From contig JACVGW010000013.1 of the NCBI GenBank assembly GCA_018992565.1, forward strand, positions 1 to 46,554: a stretch of DNA of 46,554 bases, written 5' to 3'. Numbering within the stretch: the stretch's first letter is position 1; each line of letters begins with the position of its first letter. Of the stretch, positions 16,721 to 25,008 are shown piece after piece. The DNA comes from Theionarchaea archaeon (GTDB lineage: Archaea > Methanobacteriota_B > Thermococci > Methanofastidiosales > SZ-28-30). Position numbers and translations under genes: made by a program. Under the pieces are notes generated by a model. That model saw only the letters and a program-made list of their open reading frames with translations, searched no databases and was not told where the DNA came from.

Positions 16721-17875
16721 CTAGGTCATGGCCTCCAGGATCTCTCTGGGCTGGTGCACTTCACCACCGATCTTGGATATGGGTACAGATTCAACACAGG
16801 AATACTCCCTGATGGGGTGAACCATCTGGCCAAGGTTCATCTCCGGGACGTAAATCTTCTTTACTGTCTGACCAATTCTCTCCATCTCCTTGATGGGGAA
16901 GGGCCAAATGCTGATCATCCTGAAATATCCTGCTTTGATCCCTTTCTTCCTGGCCATTTCCACAGCAGTCAGGGCAGACCGTGCAGTGATCCCATATGAT
17001 ACGACAGCCACATCTGCGTCGTCCATGTACTTCTCTTCATACATGGTGATCTTCTCTCTATCCCTGGTGATCTTTTCTATCATCCGGGTGACCATACGGG
17101 TGTGTATTTCTGGGTTGTCCGTTCTGGGAAGCCCCCTTTCATCATGGGTCAGCCCTGTAACATATGTCTTATACCCGGACCCAAAGGGAGCAAATTCAGG
17201 CACCAGACTCCCCTTATGGGTGTACCCAGTCCTGAAAGGCACATATTCGCCTTTTTCAATAGTCGCTAGAACCCTGTTCACAGTCTCGACCTCATCGGGA
17301 ATGACAATTTTCTCCCGCATGTGGCCTACGTCTGCATCCATCAACAGAACCACAGGATTCCTGTACTTTTCAGCCATATTGAAGCAATGAATGGTCAAGT
17401 CCATGGTTTCCTGGACAGAATTGGGAGAAAACGCAATGATCTCGTGGTCACCATGCGTTCCCCATCTGGTCTGCAGCATATCACCTTGGGCTGCCATGGT
17501 TGGCTGCCCTGTTGAGGGTCCTGATCTCTGGACATTGACGATCACACAGGGAGTCTCTGTCATGCAGGCATATCCAATATTCTCCATCATTAAGGAGAAC
17601 CCGGGACCGGATGTGGCAGTCATGGATTTTACTCCTGCCCACGAAGCCCCAATCACCGCAGAGATGGAGGCAATCTCATCTTCCATTTGCATGTACACGC
17701 CGCCCACTCTGGGCATCATCTGAGACATGGCTTCTGCAGTTTCAGTTGCAGGAGTGATGGGGTACCCTCCAAAAAAGGTGCATCCTGCCAGTAGCGCCCC
17801 ATACGCACAGGTAATGTCTCCCTGCTCAAACTGCACTTTGGGCCCTAACACGTTCTTGACTTTTTCCATGTCCAT
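16721..17875 (-). CDS. korA: 2-oxoacid:ferredoxin oxidoreductase alpha subunit (KorA type)
   Basis: Residues 25-60 read ALLAGCTFFGGYPITPATETAEAM, the hallmark of KorA/VorB alpha subunits. MQMEDEIASISAVIGASWAG and TATSGPGFSLMMENIGYA continue the pyrimidine-binding domain, and the C-terminal half is the domain II fold (GSGYKTYVTGLTHDERG, VVSYGITARSAL). The start at 17875 is chosen because SD GGAGGA lies 6 nt upstream; it sits inside the end of korD. The TPP-binding beta subunit (KorB) and gamma subunit (KorC) are not next to it: the operon ends here and faces uppP. Either they are elsewhere or the subunit serves another complex. Confidence 0.85.
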   Translation of the reverse strand: MDMEKVKNVLGPKVQFEQGDITCAYGALLAGCTFFGGYPITPATETAEAMSQMMPRVGGVYMQMEDEIASISAVIGASWAGVKSMTATSGPGFSLMMENIGYACMTETPCVIVNVQRSGPSTGQPTMAAQGDMLQTRWGTHGDHEIIAFSPNSVQETMDLTIHCFNMAEKYRNPVVLLMDADVGHMREKIVIPDEVETVNRVLATIEKGEYVPFRTGYTHKGSLVPEFAPFGSGYKTYVTGLTHDERGLPRTDNPEIHTRMVTRMIEKITRDREKITMYEEKYMDDADVAVVSYGITARSALTAVEMARKKGIKAGYFRMISIWPFPIKEMERIGQTVKKIYVPEMNLGQMVHPIREYSCVESVPISKIGGEVHQPREILEAMT

Positions 17876-18101
17876 GAGTATCCTCCTCCAGTTCTTCATC
17901 TTTGGTAACGGAAATAGCGAAGTCGGGGCAGATCAGTTCACACAAGCGACATTCAACGCACTGATCTCCTCTCACCACTTTGGGTGGGAAAACCCCTTTC
18001 TTGTTCAGCTCCTCTGAAGGTTCAAAAACCTTCTGCGGGCAGAACAAAACACACAATCCACATCCTTTGCATAAATCCTCATCAACGTGAATATCAGTCA
18101 T
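17826..18101 (-). CDS. korD: 2[4Fe-4S] ferredoxin, KorD type
   Basis: A 91-aa protein with two cluster motifs, CKGCGLCVLFCP (residues 10-21) and CVECRLCELICP (about 48-59), in the form DEDLCKGCG typical of KorD. The charged His-rich tail (EEDTHGHGKSQERV) after residue 70 is translated from the region that also encodes the korA start. Its ATG overlaps the end of hdrCB by 8 nt, so translation is coupled. It should connect KorA-type chemistry to the Hdr proteins. Confidence 0.9.
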   Translation of the reverse strand: MTDIHVDEDLCKGCGLCVLFCPQKVFEPSEELNKKGVFPPKVVRGDQCVECRLCELICPDFAISVTKDEELEEDTHGHGKSQERVRAQSAV

Positions 18102-19251
18102 CTTTAATCGCCTTCTTCAACAGCTCTATAATATCCATCATTTCCAGGTGCGAATTCTTCTTCTTGATGCCGTCCAGCAAGTTCTGGTAGCAGAACGAAC
18201 ATGCAGACACGATAATGTCAGCGCCAGTCTCCTCCGCTTGTTCCAGCCTGCGAACAGACATGTCCACAGCCCGGTCGGCAAATCCTGTCTTCACTCCGCC
18301 GCCTGCACCACAGCACCAGGAATTTTCCCGTATGAACTGCATCTCTCTGAACTCCACTCCAGGAATGGCTTTCAATATCTCTCTGGGTGCATCAAACACA
18401 CCGCAGTGCCTGCCCAGGTGACAGGGGTCGTGATATGTTACTACTGCTTCCACTTCTTTTAAGGGTATCTTCCCTTCTTTTATAAGTTCTGCTACTAGTT
18501 CTACTGCATGCATTCTGCGCTGCTCAATGTCCACAACCCGAGGATATGCATTCTTCTGCGTGTTCAGGCACCCGGGACAGGAATATATAATGGTGTGGGC
18601 CCCTGACTTGTCAAAGTTTTCTTTGTTAATATTGGCCAGCCGTTCAAAGATATCAGGGTGTCCAATACCCCGTACTGTACCACCGCAGCATGCCTCTTTC
18701 TTGCCCAGGTATCCAATATCCACTCCGGCAGATTTCAGAATCTCTGTCACGTCGGTGGTCATTCCCCATAACCGGGGATCATACCCTGCTGTGCATCCCA
18801 CGTAGTACAGGACATCTCCCGTCTCTTTGCTCATATCCTTTATATCCAGTTTTCGAGCCCACCGCTGTCGTCCAGACCGTGGCTGGAGCCATGGATTATC
18901 GTATGATTCTAATGATTTAATCAGGGGTTCGTGCTCAGGTTTTATATGCCCGGATGAAGCAGCGAGAGCACGCATCTTCAGGATTGCATCCGTAGTCTTT
19001 ACCTCCCAGGGGCAATTCTTCATGCAGGCGAGGCAGGTAGTGCAGGACCACAGATCGTCTGAATCAAAAATACGGTCTTTCAGTCCAAGCTGGGCCATAT
19101 GGAAGAGCTCACGGGACCGGTACTGGGAGACCCTCCCTGAAGGGCATCGGGCAGTGCAGGTTCCGCACTGCATGCAGGCAGAAAATCCCAGTTCCACTGC
19201 CTGTTCCACCTCTTCAGAAAACTCGAAGTCCATCTCTTCTGCAGTAATCAT
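18094..19251 (-). CDS. Heterodisulfide-reductase-like HdrC-HdrB (HdrD-type) fusion
   Basis: A 385-aa protein. The N-terminus holds two [4Fe-4S] motifs of HdrC type (CMQCGTCTARCPSG and CTTCLACMKNCPWE). The rest carries two CCG domains: EACCGGTVRGIGHPD with GCLNTQ, and CHLGRHCGVFD with SWCCGAGGGVKTG, which in HdrB bind the non-cubane clusters that cleave disulfides. No membrane helix is seen, so the complex is soluble. Its ATG overlaps the hdrA stop as ATGA, the tightest coupling in the operon. The real substrate is unknown; with no methanogenesis genes here, a CoM-S-S-CoB substrate is unlikely. Confidence 0.85.
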   Translation of the reverse strand: MITAEEMDFEFSEEVEQAVELGFSACMQCGTCTARCPSGRVSQYRSRELFHMAQLGLKDRIFDSDDLWSCTTCLACMKNCPWEVKTTDAILKMRALAASSGHIKPEHEPLIKSLESYDNPWLQPRSGRQRWARKLDIKDMSKETGDVLYYVGCTAGYDPRLWGMTTDVTEILKSAGVDIGYLGKKEACCGGTVRGIGHPDIFERLANINKENFDKSGAHTIIYSCPGCLNTQKNAYPRVVDIEQRRMHAVELVAELIKEGKIPLKEVEAVVTYHDPCHLGRHCGVFDAPREILKAIPGVEFREMQFIRENSWCCGAGGGVKTGFADRAVDMSVRRLEQAEETGADIIVSACSFCYQNLLDGIKKKNSHLEMMDIIELLKKAIKDD

Positions 19252-22244
19252 GATTCCACCTCCAGCAGAGTATCTACCATGGTATCAAGCTGCGCATCTG
19301 TATATCCCCTCATCGTAATCGCACCCTGAGGGCAGGTAGCACCACAGGCACCGCACCCCTTGCATAATGCCTCGATTACTCTGGACTTTCCATTTTCATC
19401 TCGTTCTATAGCCTGGTACGGGCACACCTGGATGCACATACCACACCCGGAACACACCTCATCATCTACGTGTGAGGTAATGGGTTCAATAGTCACCCAG
19501 CCTTTCATCATGGGGACAGCTGCCCGAGAAGCAGCACCCACTGCCTGAGCAATGGAATCTGCAATCCCCTTCGGAGAATGGGCAGCCCCACACAGGTACA
19601 CACCATCAGTGGGGAAATCCAGGGGCCTGATCTTGGCATGGGCTTCCATGAAATACCGTCCATCACCCAGGGGTATCTTCAACAGCGTCTTGAGCTGCTC
19701 GGCTGTGGAATCACCTTCAAGTGCTGCATTGAGCACCACCATGTCAGCTGGTAGTTCTACTTCTTCTTTGAGGAAATTATCATACATGATAACAGTGATC
19801 CTTCCATCTTTGATAGTAACCTTTGGTTCCTTATCTTCAGTATAGCGTAAGAATATAACTCCTTTTTTCTGTACATCCTCATAATACTCCTCTTCCTTCT
19901 TTCCAAAAGTTCTCACATCTCTGTACAGGACAAAGACCTTTGCCTTGGGATTATCTTCCTTGAGGATTTTTGCATTCTTCACCGCATTTCCACACCCGAC
20001 ACGGCAGCAGTAGGGTCGCTCCTCGCATCGAGAACCCACACATCCAATAAAGACCACGCTCTTGTAGGGGGGCACTGCCTTTGATTGGAGCATTTTCTCA
20101 AGCTGCAACTCTGTTACAACATGCGGATGCTCTCCATATCCAAACAACCCGTGAGGTTCAACCTCAGTAAACCCAGTGGCAACAACAATTGTACCAAACT
20201 GCACGGTCTTGTCCTTCCCTTTGACTGACAGGACTCCTTCATAGTTCCCTATGTACCCCGATATCTCTTTCAGTGTAGTATTCGTGAACACCTTGACATT
20301 CTGTTCTTCTTTGACCTTCTTCAGCAACGGTTGCAGCACTTTCTTGGCCTCAATATCCGATGGGAACAACCTGTTGACATTCCTGAGATTCCCACCCAGA
20401 GTCCCTTCTTTCTCCACCAGGTACACAAAAATTCCCAGTCTGGCCAGATTCAGAGCAGTCGAGATTCCGGATATCCCTCCTCCAATGACCAGAGCACGCC
20501 GAGCGACTTCGACTTCCATCTCGTGAAGAGGTTCCTGCAATTGTACCTTCTTCACAGCTGACCGTACCAGGTCTTTGGCCTTTTCAGTAGCTCTCTCCCA
20601 GTCTGAAGAATGTACCCAGGAACAGTGATTTCTAATGTTGGCCATTTCAAACAAGTACTTATTCAGTCCTACTTCTGCAAGGGTCTGCTGGAACAAGAAG
20701 GCGTGAGTACGGGGAGAACATGCAGCTACCACCAGTCTGTTCAATCCGTGCTCTTCAACAGCCTTCTTTATTCTCGCCTGAGCATCCTCAGAACAGGCAA
20801 AGGATTCATGCTCGCTGTACACCACATTGGGCAGTTGTTTCGCATACGCAGTGACTTTTTCTACATCGAGGAACCCTGCAATATTCTTCCCGCAGTGGCA
20901 GATAATTACTCCCACTTTGGGCTGGCCTTCGAGGGGTTTCTCTTCTATTTGCTCTGTCTTTTCTGACCGTTCCTTCTTTCTCACATCAATCAAGGCTTTG
21001 CAGGCAGCAGCGCATGCCTGGGCCACAGAATCAGGTATGTCTTTGGGAGCCTGGGAACAGCCTGCCACGTAAATGCCTTCGCGTGAAGTCTCGAAGGGAG
21101 CATACACGACATCTTTTTCTTTCACAAAATTATTTTCATCCAGCTCAATGTCCAGGATTGCTGCCAGGTTCTGGATCTGGGAGGGGATTATTGCAGTGGA
21201 GAGCACTAATAAATCAAATTCTTCTTCTTCAATATCTCCCGTGCAGGTATTCTCATAAATTGCCACGATATTGCCATTCTCTTTCTGGTAGGCTTCTACG
21301 GGACGGCTTCTGATATACGTGACTCCCATGTCCTCTGCCAGATTGTAGTATTCTTCAAACCCTTTTCCGTACGCTCTCAAATCCATATAGAAGATAGTAG
21401 TATCAATTTCTGGGTGATGATCTCTGGTGATCATAGCCTCTTTGGTAGCATACATACAGCACACACGAGAGCAGTATAACCTGTCATAGAGAGGGCTCCT
21501 GGACCCCACACACTGGATCCATCCGATTTTCTGAGGTTTCTTCCCATCAGACGGTCGTACGATCTCACCCTGCGTTGGTCCTGACGCACTGAGCAGCCGT
21601 TCATACTGGAGAGCTGTAATGACATTGGGATACTCCCCGTATCCGTACTTGAGAGTTTGTGGTTCAAGCACTTGGAATCCCGTAGCTACAATGATAGATG
21701 AAACCTCGAATTCCACTTCCTGAGAACGATCCAGAAAGTCTATTGACTGGGCATCACACTGGCGGGCACAGGCCCCGCATCCCACACAGTTATCAATGTC
21801 AATGGTGTACACAGAAGGAACAGCCTGGGGAAACTGTAAAAAGACAGCTTTCCTCATAGATAGGCCACTGTCAAACTCATTGGGCACTTCAACAGGACAG
21901 CAGTCAACGCAGTCTCCACATCCTGTGCACTTCTGAGGATCGATGTACCCTGTGCGTTTCCATACAGTGACTCTGAAGCTTCCTACATCTCCTTCTACTT
22001 TAGCAATCTCTGCATAGGTCATCAAATCAATGTTAGGATGTCTCCCTACTTCTACCATTTTTGGGGCAGCTGTACAGATGGAACAATCATTGGTAGGAAA
22101 AGTCTTGTCAAGCTTGACCATGGATCCACCAATAGACGGCGATCTGTCCAAAAGGACCACCTTAAATCCCTTGTCTGCTACATCGAGAGCAGCCTGCATT
22201 CCACCGATTCCCGCTCCAATAATGAGGACGTCTCGCTTCTGCAT
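19248..22244 (-). CDS. Tandem HdrA fusion: two HdrA flavoprotein modules in one chain
   Basis: 998 aa from the ATG at 22244, which sits about 24 nt after a TATA box (22263-22274). Module 1 (about 1-430) has FAD motif VLIIGAGIGGMQAAL, the Cys segment FPTNDCSICTAAPKMVEVGRHP, and ferredoxin motifs CTGCGDCVDCC and CVGCGACARQC. Module 2 begins with the HdrA N-terminal domain (VGVIICHCGKNIAGFLDV, about 445-460), then ALVIGGGISGISTAL, RCEERPYCCRVGCG, and ends in CSGCGMCIQVCP and CKGCGACGATCP. Module 2 lacks the DCxxC segment (it reads LFPSDIEAKK). The layout resembles fused HdrA electron-bifurcation proteins such as BamE. It is the first gene of the operon. Confidence 0.85.
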   Translation of the reverse strand: MQKRDVLIIGAGIGGMQAALDVADKGFKVVLLDRSPSIGGSMVKLDKTFPTNDCSICTAAPKMVEVGRHPNIDLMTYAEIAKVEGDVGSFRVTVWKRTGYIDPQKCTGCGDCVDCCPVEVPNEFDSGLSMRKAVFLQFPQAVPSVYTIDIDNCVGCGACARQCDAQSIDFLDRSQEVEFEVSSIIVATGFQVLEPQTLKYGYGEYPNVITALQYERLLSASGPTQGEIVRPSDGKKPQKIGWIQCVGSRSPLYDRLYCSRVCCMYATKEAMITRDHHPEIDTTIFYMDLRAYGKGFEEYYNLAEDMGVTYIRSRPVEAYQKENGNIVAIYENTCTGDIEEEEFDLLVLSTAIIPSQIQNLAAILDIELDENNFVKEKDVVYAPFETSREGIYVAGCSQAPKDIPDSVAQACAAACKALIDVRKKERSEKTEQIEEKPLEGQPKVGVIICHCGKNIAGFLDVEKVTAYAKQLPNVVYSEHESFACSEDAQARIKKAVEEHGLNRLVVAACSPRTHAFLFQQTLAEVGLNKYLFEMANIRNHCSWVHSSDWERATEKAKDLVRSAVKKVQLQEPLHEMEVEVARRALVIGGGISGISTALNLARLGIFVYLVEKEGTLGGNLRNVNRLFPSDIEAKKVLQPLLKKVKEEQNVKVFTNTTLKEISGYIGNYEGVLSVKGKDKTVQFGTIVVATGFTEVEPHGLFGYGEHPHVVTELQLEKMLQSKAVPPYKSVVFIGCVGSRCEERPYCCRVGCGNAVKNAKILKEDNPKAKVFVLYRDVRTFGKKEEEYYEDVQKKGVIFLRYTEDKEPKVTIKDGRITVIMYDNFLKEEVELPADMVVLNAALEGDSTAEQLKTLLKIPLGDGRYFMEAHAKIRPLDFPTDGVYLCGAAHSPKGIADSIAQAVGAASRAAVPMMKGWVTIEPITSHVDDEVCSGCGMCIQVCPYQAIERDENGKSRVIEALCKGCGACGATCPQGAITMRGYTDAQLDTMVDTLLEVES

Positions 22245-22261
22245 GGCTTGGGGTTTGAAAG

Positions 22262-22365
22262 TATTTATATAAAGTTTTCCCCCGATTATTAAAGGAACCT
22301 GCAGGTGAATGGGGTTCAAGTTGAAGATTCTTCAGGAAGACAACAATATTTATAAAGTTTTTCTT
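22262..22365. promoter_or_regulatory. Divergent hdrA / Lrp promoters with a repeated TATTTATA-AAAGTTTT motif
   Basis: The hdrA box (TATA at 22263-22274, minus) and the regulator box (22346-22357, plus) are 84 bp apart. Read on the plus strand, both lie in the same sequence, TATTTATATAAAGTTTTCC (22262-22280) and TATTTATAAAGTTTTTCTT (22347-22365). Each is leaderless with respect to its gene. Confidence 0.55.
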
Positions 22366-22377
22366 CTAAGGGGGAGT

Positions 22378-22848
22378 ATGTTCGTCCCGGATGAAACTGA
22401 TCTGAAGATACTGAGTATTCTGCAGGATAATTCACGGACACCCTTCAAGAAGATTGCCAAGAAGGTGGGGGTTTCAGAGGCTACCGTGTACAACAGGATA
22501 AAGAGGATGGAACAGGAAGGGTTCATTGAGAAGTATACGGTGAAGCTGAACCTGGAGAGCTTTGAGAATGCCTGGTTTACTGCGCTGATTCGGGTGCGGT
22601 TGAATTCGGGGAAGTACGTTCCTGAAGTGAGCGATTTTCTGAAAAAGATGCCTTTCGTCCATGCATTATACGATGTGACTGGAGACTATGATTTTGTGTT
22701 ATTGACACGATTTTCTAGCCATAAGGAGCTGTTTGGGTTTATCCGGGAACTGTCAGCCATTGAACACGTGGCGCAGACTAACAGTCACATCGTGATGAAA
22801 GTATTCAAAGAGGATTTTTCCATAAATTTCGATTCATTGGAGAAGTAA
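22378..22848 (+). CDS. Lrp/AsnC family transcriptional regulator
   Basis: 156 aa from the ATG at 22378. An N-terminal HTH (DETDLKILSILQDNSRTPFKKIAKKVGVSEATVYNRIKRMEQEGFIEKY, about 5-55) is followed by the RAM ligand-binding domain (TALIRVRLNSGKYVPEV, VHALYDVTGDYDFVLLTRF), ending in HIVMKVFKEDF. This is a full-length family member. The TATA box lies 26 nt before this ATG, whereas the track's start (22309) is above it. Divergent arrangement with the hdrA operon and a shared motif suggest it controls hdrA, itself, or both, sensing an amino acid or keto acid. Confidence 0.9.
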   Translation: MFVPDETDLKILSILQDNSRTPFKKIAKKVGVSEATVYNRIKRMEQEGFIEKYTVKLNLESFENAWFTALIRVRLNSGKYVPEVSDFLKKMPFVHALYDVTGDYDFVLLTRFSSHKELFGFIRELSAIEHVAQTNSHIVMKVFKEDFSINFDSLEK

Positions 22849-22894
22849 TGCAGTACCGTTGTTCTTCACTCCTTTGCGGAAGCAGGGATCTTTC

Positions 22895-22910
22895 CAAAAA
22901 TAAAAAGAGG
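22895..22910 (-). terminator. Oligo-T terminator of the racemase gene
   Basis: Minus strand CCTCTTTTTATTTTTGG about 20 nt after the stop at 22931. Confidence 0.55.
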
Positions 22911-22930
22911 AAACCACATGGGCTTCCTGT

Positions 22931-23629
22931 CTATCCAGATAGTGCTTTGTTCACAGCCGCCTCGCAGTGTATGTACGTGGTGTCAAATATGGGGACTGGT
23001 GAGTCCTGCTCTCTTATCAACAACGGTATCTCAGTACATCCCAGAATGACACCTTCAGCACCCTTTGAAACCAATCCTTCTATTATTTCCTTCATTCTTT
23101 GCCGAGAGGACTCCTTTCTTATGCCAAGACACAATTCCTTGAAGATAATTTCATGCACAGTTTGACGTTCATCTTCTTCAGGTGTGACTACCTTGAGCCC
23201 GTATGCGCGCTGCAGCCTTCCTACATAGAAATCTTCTTCCATAGTGAATTTCGTACCCAGCAGCCCCACGGTCTTCATCTTCTTCTCTTTAACCTTCTCT
23301 CCTGTAGCATCTGCGATGTGTATAAGGGGAATGGAAATTGCCTCCAGAACATCATCTGCCATCTTGTGCATGGTATTGGTGCAGATCAGAACAAAATCTG
23401 CTCCACCCTTCTCCAATCGTTTGGCAGCATCTACCATCATATCTGTGGCTTCTTTCCACTGTCCCTGGCGTTGAAGGGTTTCAATTTCAGCGAAATCAAC
23501 GCTGTATAACAATATCCTCGCTGAATGCAGCCCTCCCAGGTCTTCTTTCACCAATTCATTTATGATTCGGTAATATTCTGCTGAAGATTCCCAGCTCATG
23601 CCGCCAATAAGACCAATCACTTTCATCAT
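22931..23629 (-). CDS. Aspartate/glutamate racemase family protein
   Basis: About 232 aa, opening MMKVIGLIGGMSWESSAEYYR, the aspartate racemase signature. The two catalytic cysteines are seen in VLICTNTMHKM (about residue 82) and VILGCTEIPLL (about 195). The enzyme should racemise aspartate or glutamate, without cofactor. The start is set by homology and by SD GAGGAG 5-8 nt upstream (ATG at 23629 or 23626). A TATA box far upstream at 23785-23795 predicts a transcript start near 23765, so there is either a leader of about 135 nt or a 40-residue N-terminal extension from 23752. Confidence 0.85.
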   Translation of the reverse strand: MMKVIGLIGGMSWESSAEYYRIINELVKEDLGGLHSARILLYSVDFAEIETLQRQGQWKEATDMMVDAAKRLEKGGADFVLICTNTMHKMADDVLEAISIPLIHIADATGEKVKEKKMKTVGLLGTKFTMEEDFYVGRLQRAYGLKVVTPEEDERQTVHEIIFKELCLGIRKESSRQRMKEIIEGLVSKGAEGVILGCTEIPLLIREQDSPVPIFDTTYIHCEAAVNKALSG

Positions 23630-23784
23630 ATCATCTCCTCGTTCATGACTTTTCACAGATCGAATCCCGCGCGGAAGAACACTCTCTCCAGTTTTACTTG
23701 CTGACCAGTGGTATCCAGTCCAGCGCAGAACTTCACTCCAGTGAAATTTCAATCACTTCTTTTTGACAGAACAAGAAGAGACAC

Positions 23785-23795
23785 GTTTATAAATT
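23785..23795 (-). promoter_or_regulatory. TATA box ahead of the racemase gene
   Basis: AATTTATAAACG on the minus strand, about 160 nt above the preferred racemase start. The implied leader contains the hairpin TTCAC-TGGA-GTGAA. Confidence 0.45.
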
Positions 23796-23901
23796 GTCCC
23801 TGACTAGTGCGGATTTCCTGCTCCTCGGTAAGGTACCTCTCATAGTCCAGAGGATGAAACCCTATGGGAAAGTCTCAGAGCCTGTTGATTCACAAACGAT
23901 A

Positions 23902-24903
23902 TCAGTGGACAAACAGCTCAGTGGACATGTACCTCAATGAGCAATCTGGCACCAGGGTCACAATCCTCCCACCATCCATCTTCTCTGCTACCTTCAAGCT
24001 CGCCCACACATTGGCACCCGAAGAGATGCCTGCCAGAATACCCTCTTCTCTTGCCATTCTCTTGCTTATGGCAATGGCATCTTCATCTGTAACATCCACA
24101 ACCTCGTCATACAGGCTCGTGTCAAGAACCTCAGGAATGAATCCTTCTCCTATCCCTTCAATCTTATGAAATCCGGGACATCCTCCTGTGAGAATGGGAG
24201 ATCCTTCAGGTTCTACAATAACAACCCTGCATGTGGGTATCTTCTCCTTGAGAATGGACGCAACTCCAGAGAGAGTTCCTCCTGTACCTGCTGCTGCCAC
24301 AAACACATCTAAATCCCCATCAGTCTGCTCGATTATCTCTTTCCCTGTAGTCTCCCTATGTGCCCTAGGGTTTGCGGGATTGGAAAATTGATCTGGCATG
24401 AATGCATGCGGGGTTGTGGCCACAAGTTCCTTGGCTTTTCCGATGACGCCCTCAATGCCCTCTTCTCTAGGAGTCCTCACAACTTCAGCACCGAGAGCCT
24501 GACAGATGAAGGTCCTCTCTTTACTGACAAACTCAGGCATCACAACAATCATGCGGTATCCCTTGACTGCAGCGACAAGAGACAAAGCGATACCAGTATT
24601 CCCTGTTGTAGGTTCTACAATAGTCGATCCTGGCTTGAGTACCCCCTTACGTTCAGCTTCTTCAATCATGTACAGAGCAATCCTGTCCTTTATGCTGCAG
24701 GTGGGATTGCACGATTCAATCTTGACCAGAATTTCAGCCTTGACTCCAGATGCAATCTTATTCAGACGTACCAGGGGGGTCCACCCTATGAGATCCAGAA
24801 CATTGTCATAGATTTTCTTCATAATACCAGCCTCGAGATTGCAGGATGAAAGGATGGGTGTGCCTGGTCTTTGACAATCCACACCTATTCCAGACACCTG
24901 CAT
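23902..24903 (-). CDS. Cysteine synthase-family PLP enzyme (CysK type)
   Basis: A fold II PLP enzyme. DLIGWTPLVRLN opens the conserved part, CSIKDRIALYMIEEA carries the PLP lysine, EPTTGNTGIALSLVA is the substrate loop, and AAAGTGGTLSG is the PLP-phosphate loop; ISSGANVWAS is near the end. It should make cysteine from O-acetyl- or O-phosphoserine and sulfide. The stretch KIESCNPTCSIKDR has Cys where most members have F and G, so specificity may differ. The start is ambiguous: ATG 24903 follows a TATA box by about 29 nt, whereas ATG 24822 gives the normal 306-aa length with a GAGG 8 nt upstream. Confidence 0.8.
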   Translation of the reverse strand: MQVSGIGVDCQRPGTPILSSCNLEAGIMKKIYDNVLDLIGWTPLVRLNKIASGVKAEILVKIESCNPTCSIKDRIALYMIEEAERKGVLKPGSTIVEPTTGNTGIALSLVAAVKGYRMIVVMPEFVSKERTFICQALGAEVVRTPREEGIEGVIGKAKELVATTPHAFMPDQFSNPANPRAHRETTGKEIIEQTDGDLDVFVAAAGTGGTLSGVASILKEKIPTCRVVIVEPEGSPILTGGCPGFHKIEGIGEGFIPEVLDTSLYDEVVDVTDEDAIAISKRMAREEGILAGISSGANVWASLKVAEKMDGGRIVTLVPDCSLRYMSTELFVH

Positions 24904-24926
24904 TCTTTCCCCTTCCTTTAGAAAAT

Positions 24927-24938
24927 AGTATTTAAATA
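24927..24938 (-). promoter_or_regulatory. TATA box of the cysteine synthase gene
   Basis: TATTTAAATACT on the minus strand; transcript start predicted near 24907. Confidence 0.55.
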
Positions 24939-25008
24939 AATATTCTCTAATGTATGTGGCTGGCTGTTTATAAGAAGAACTGTCCATACGTATAATACAT
25001 GTGTGGGA

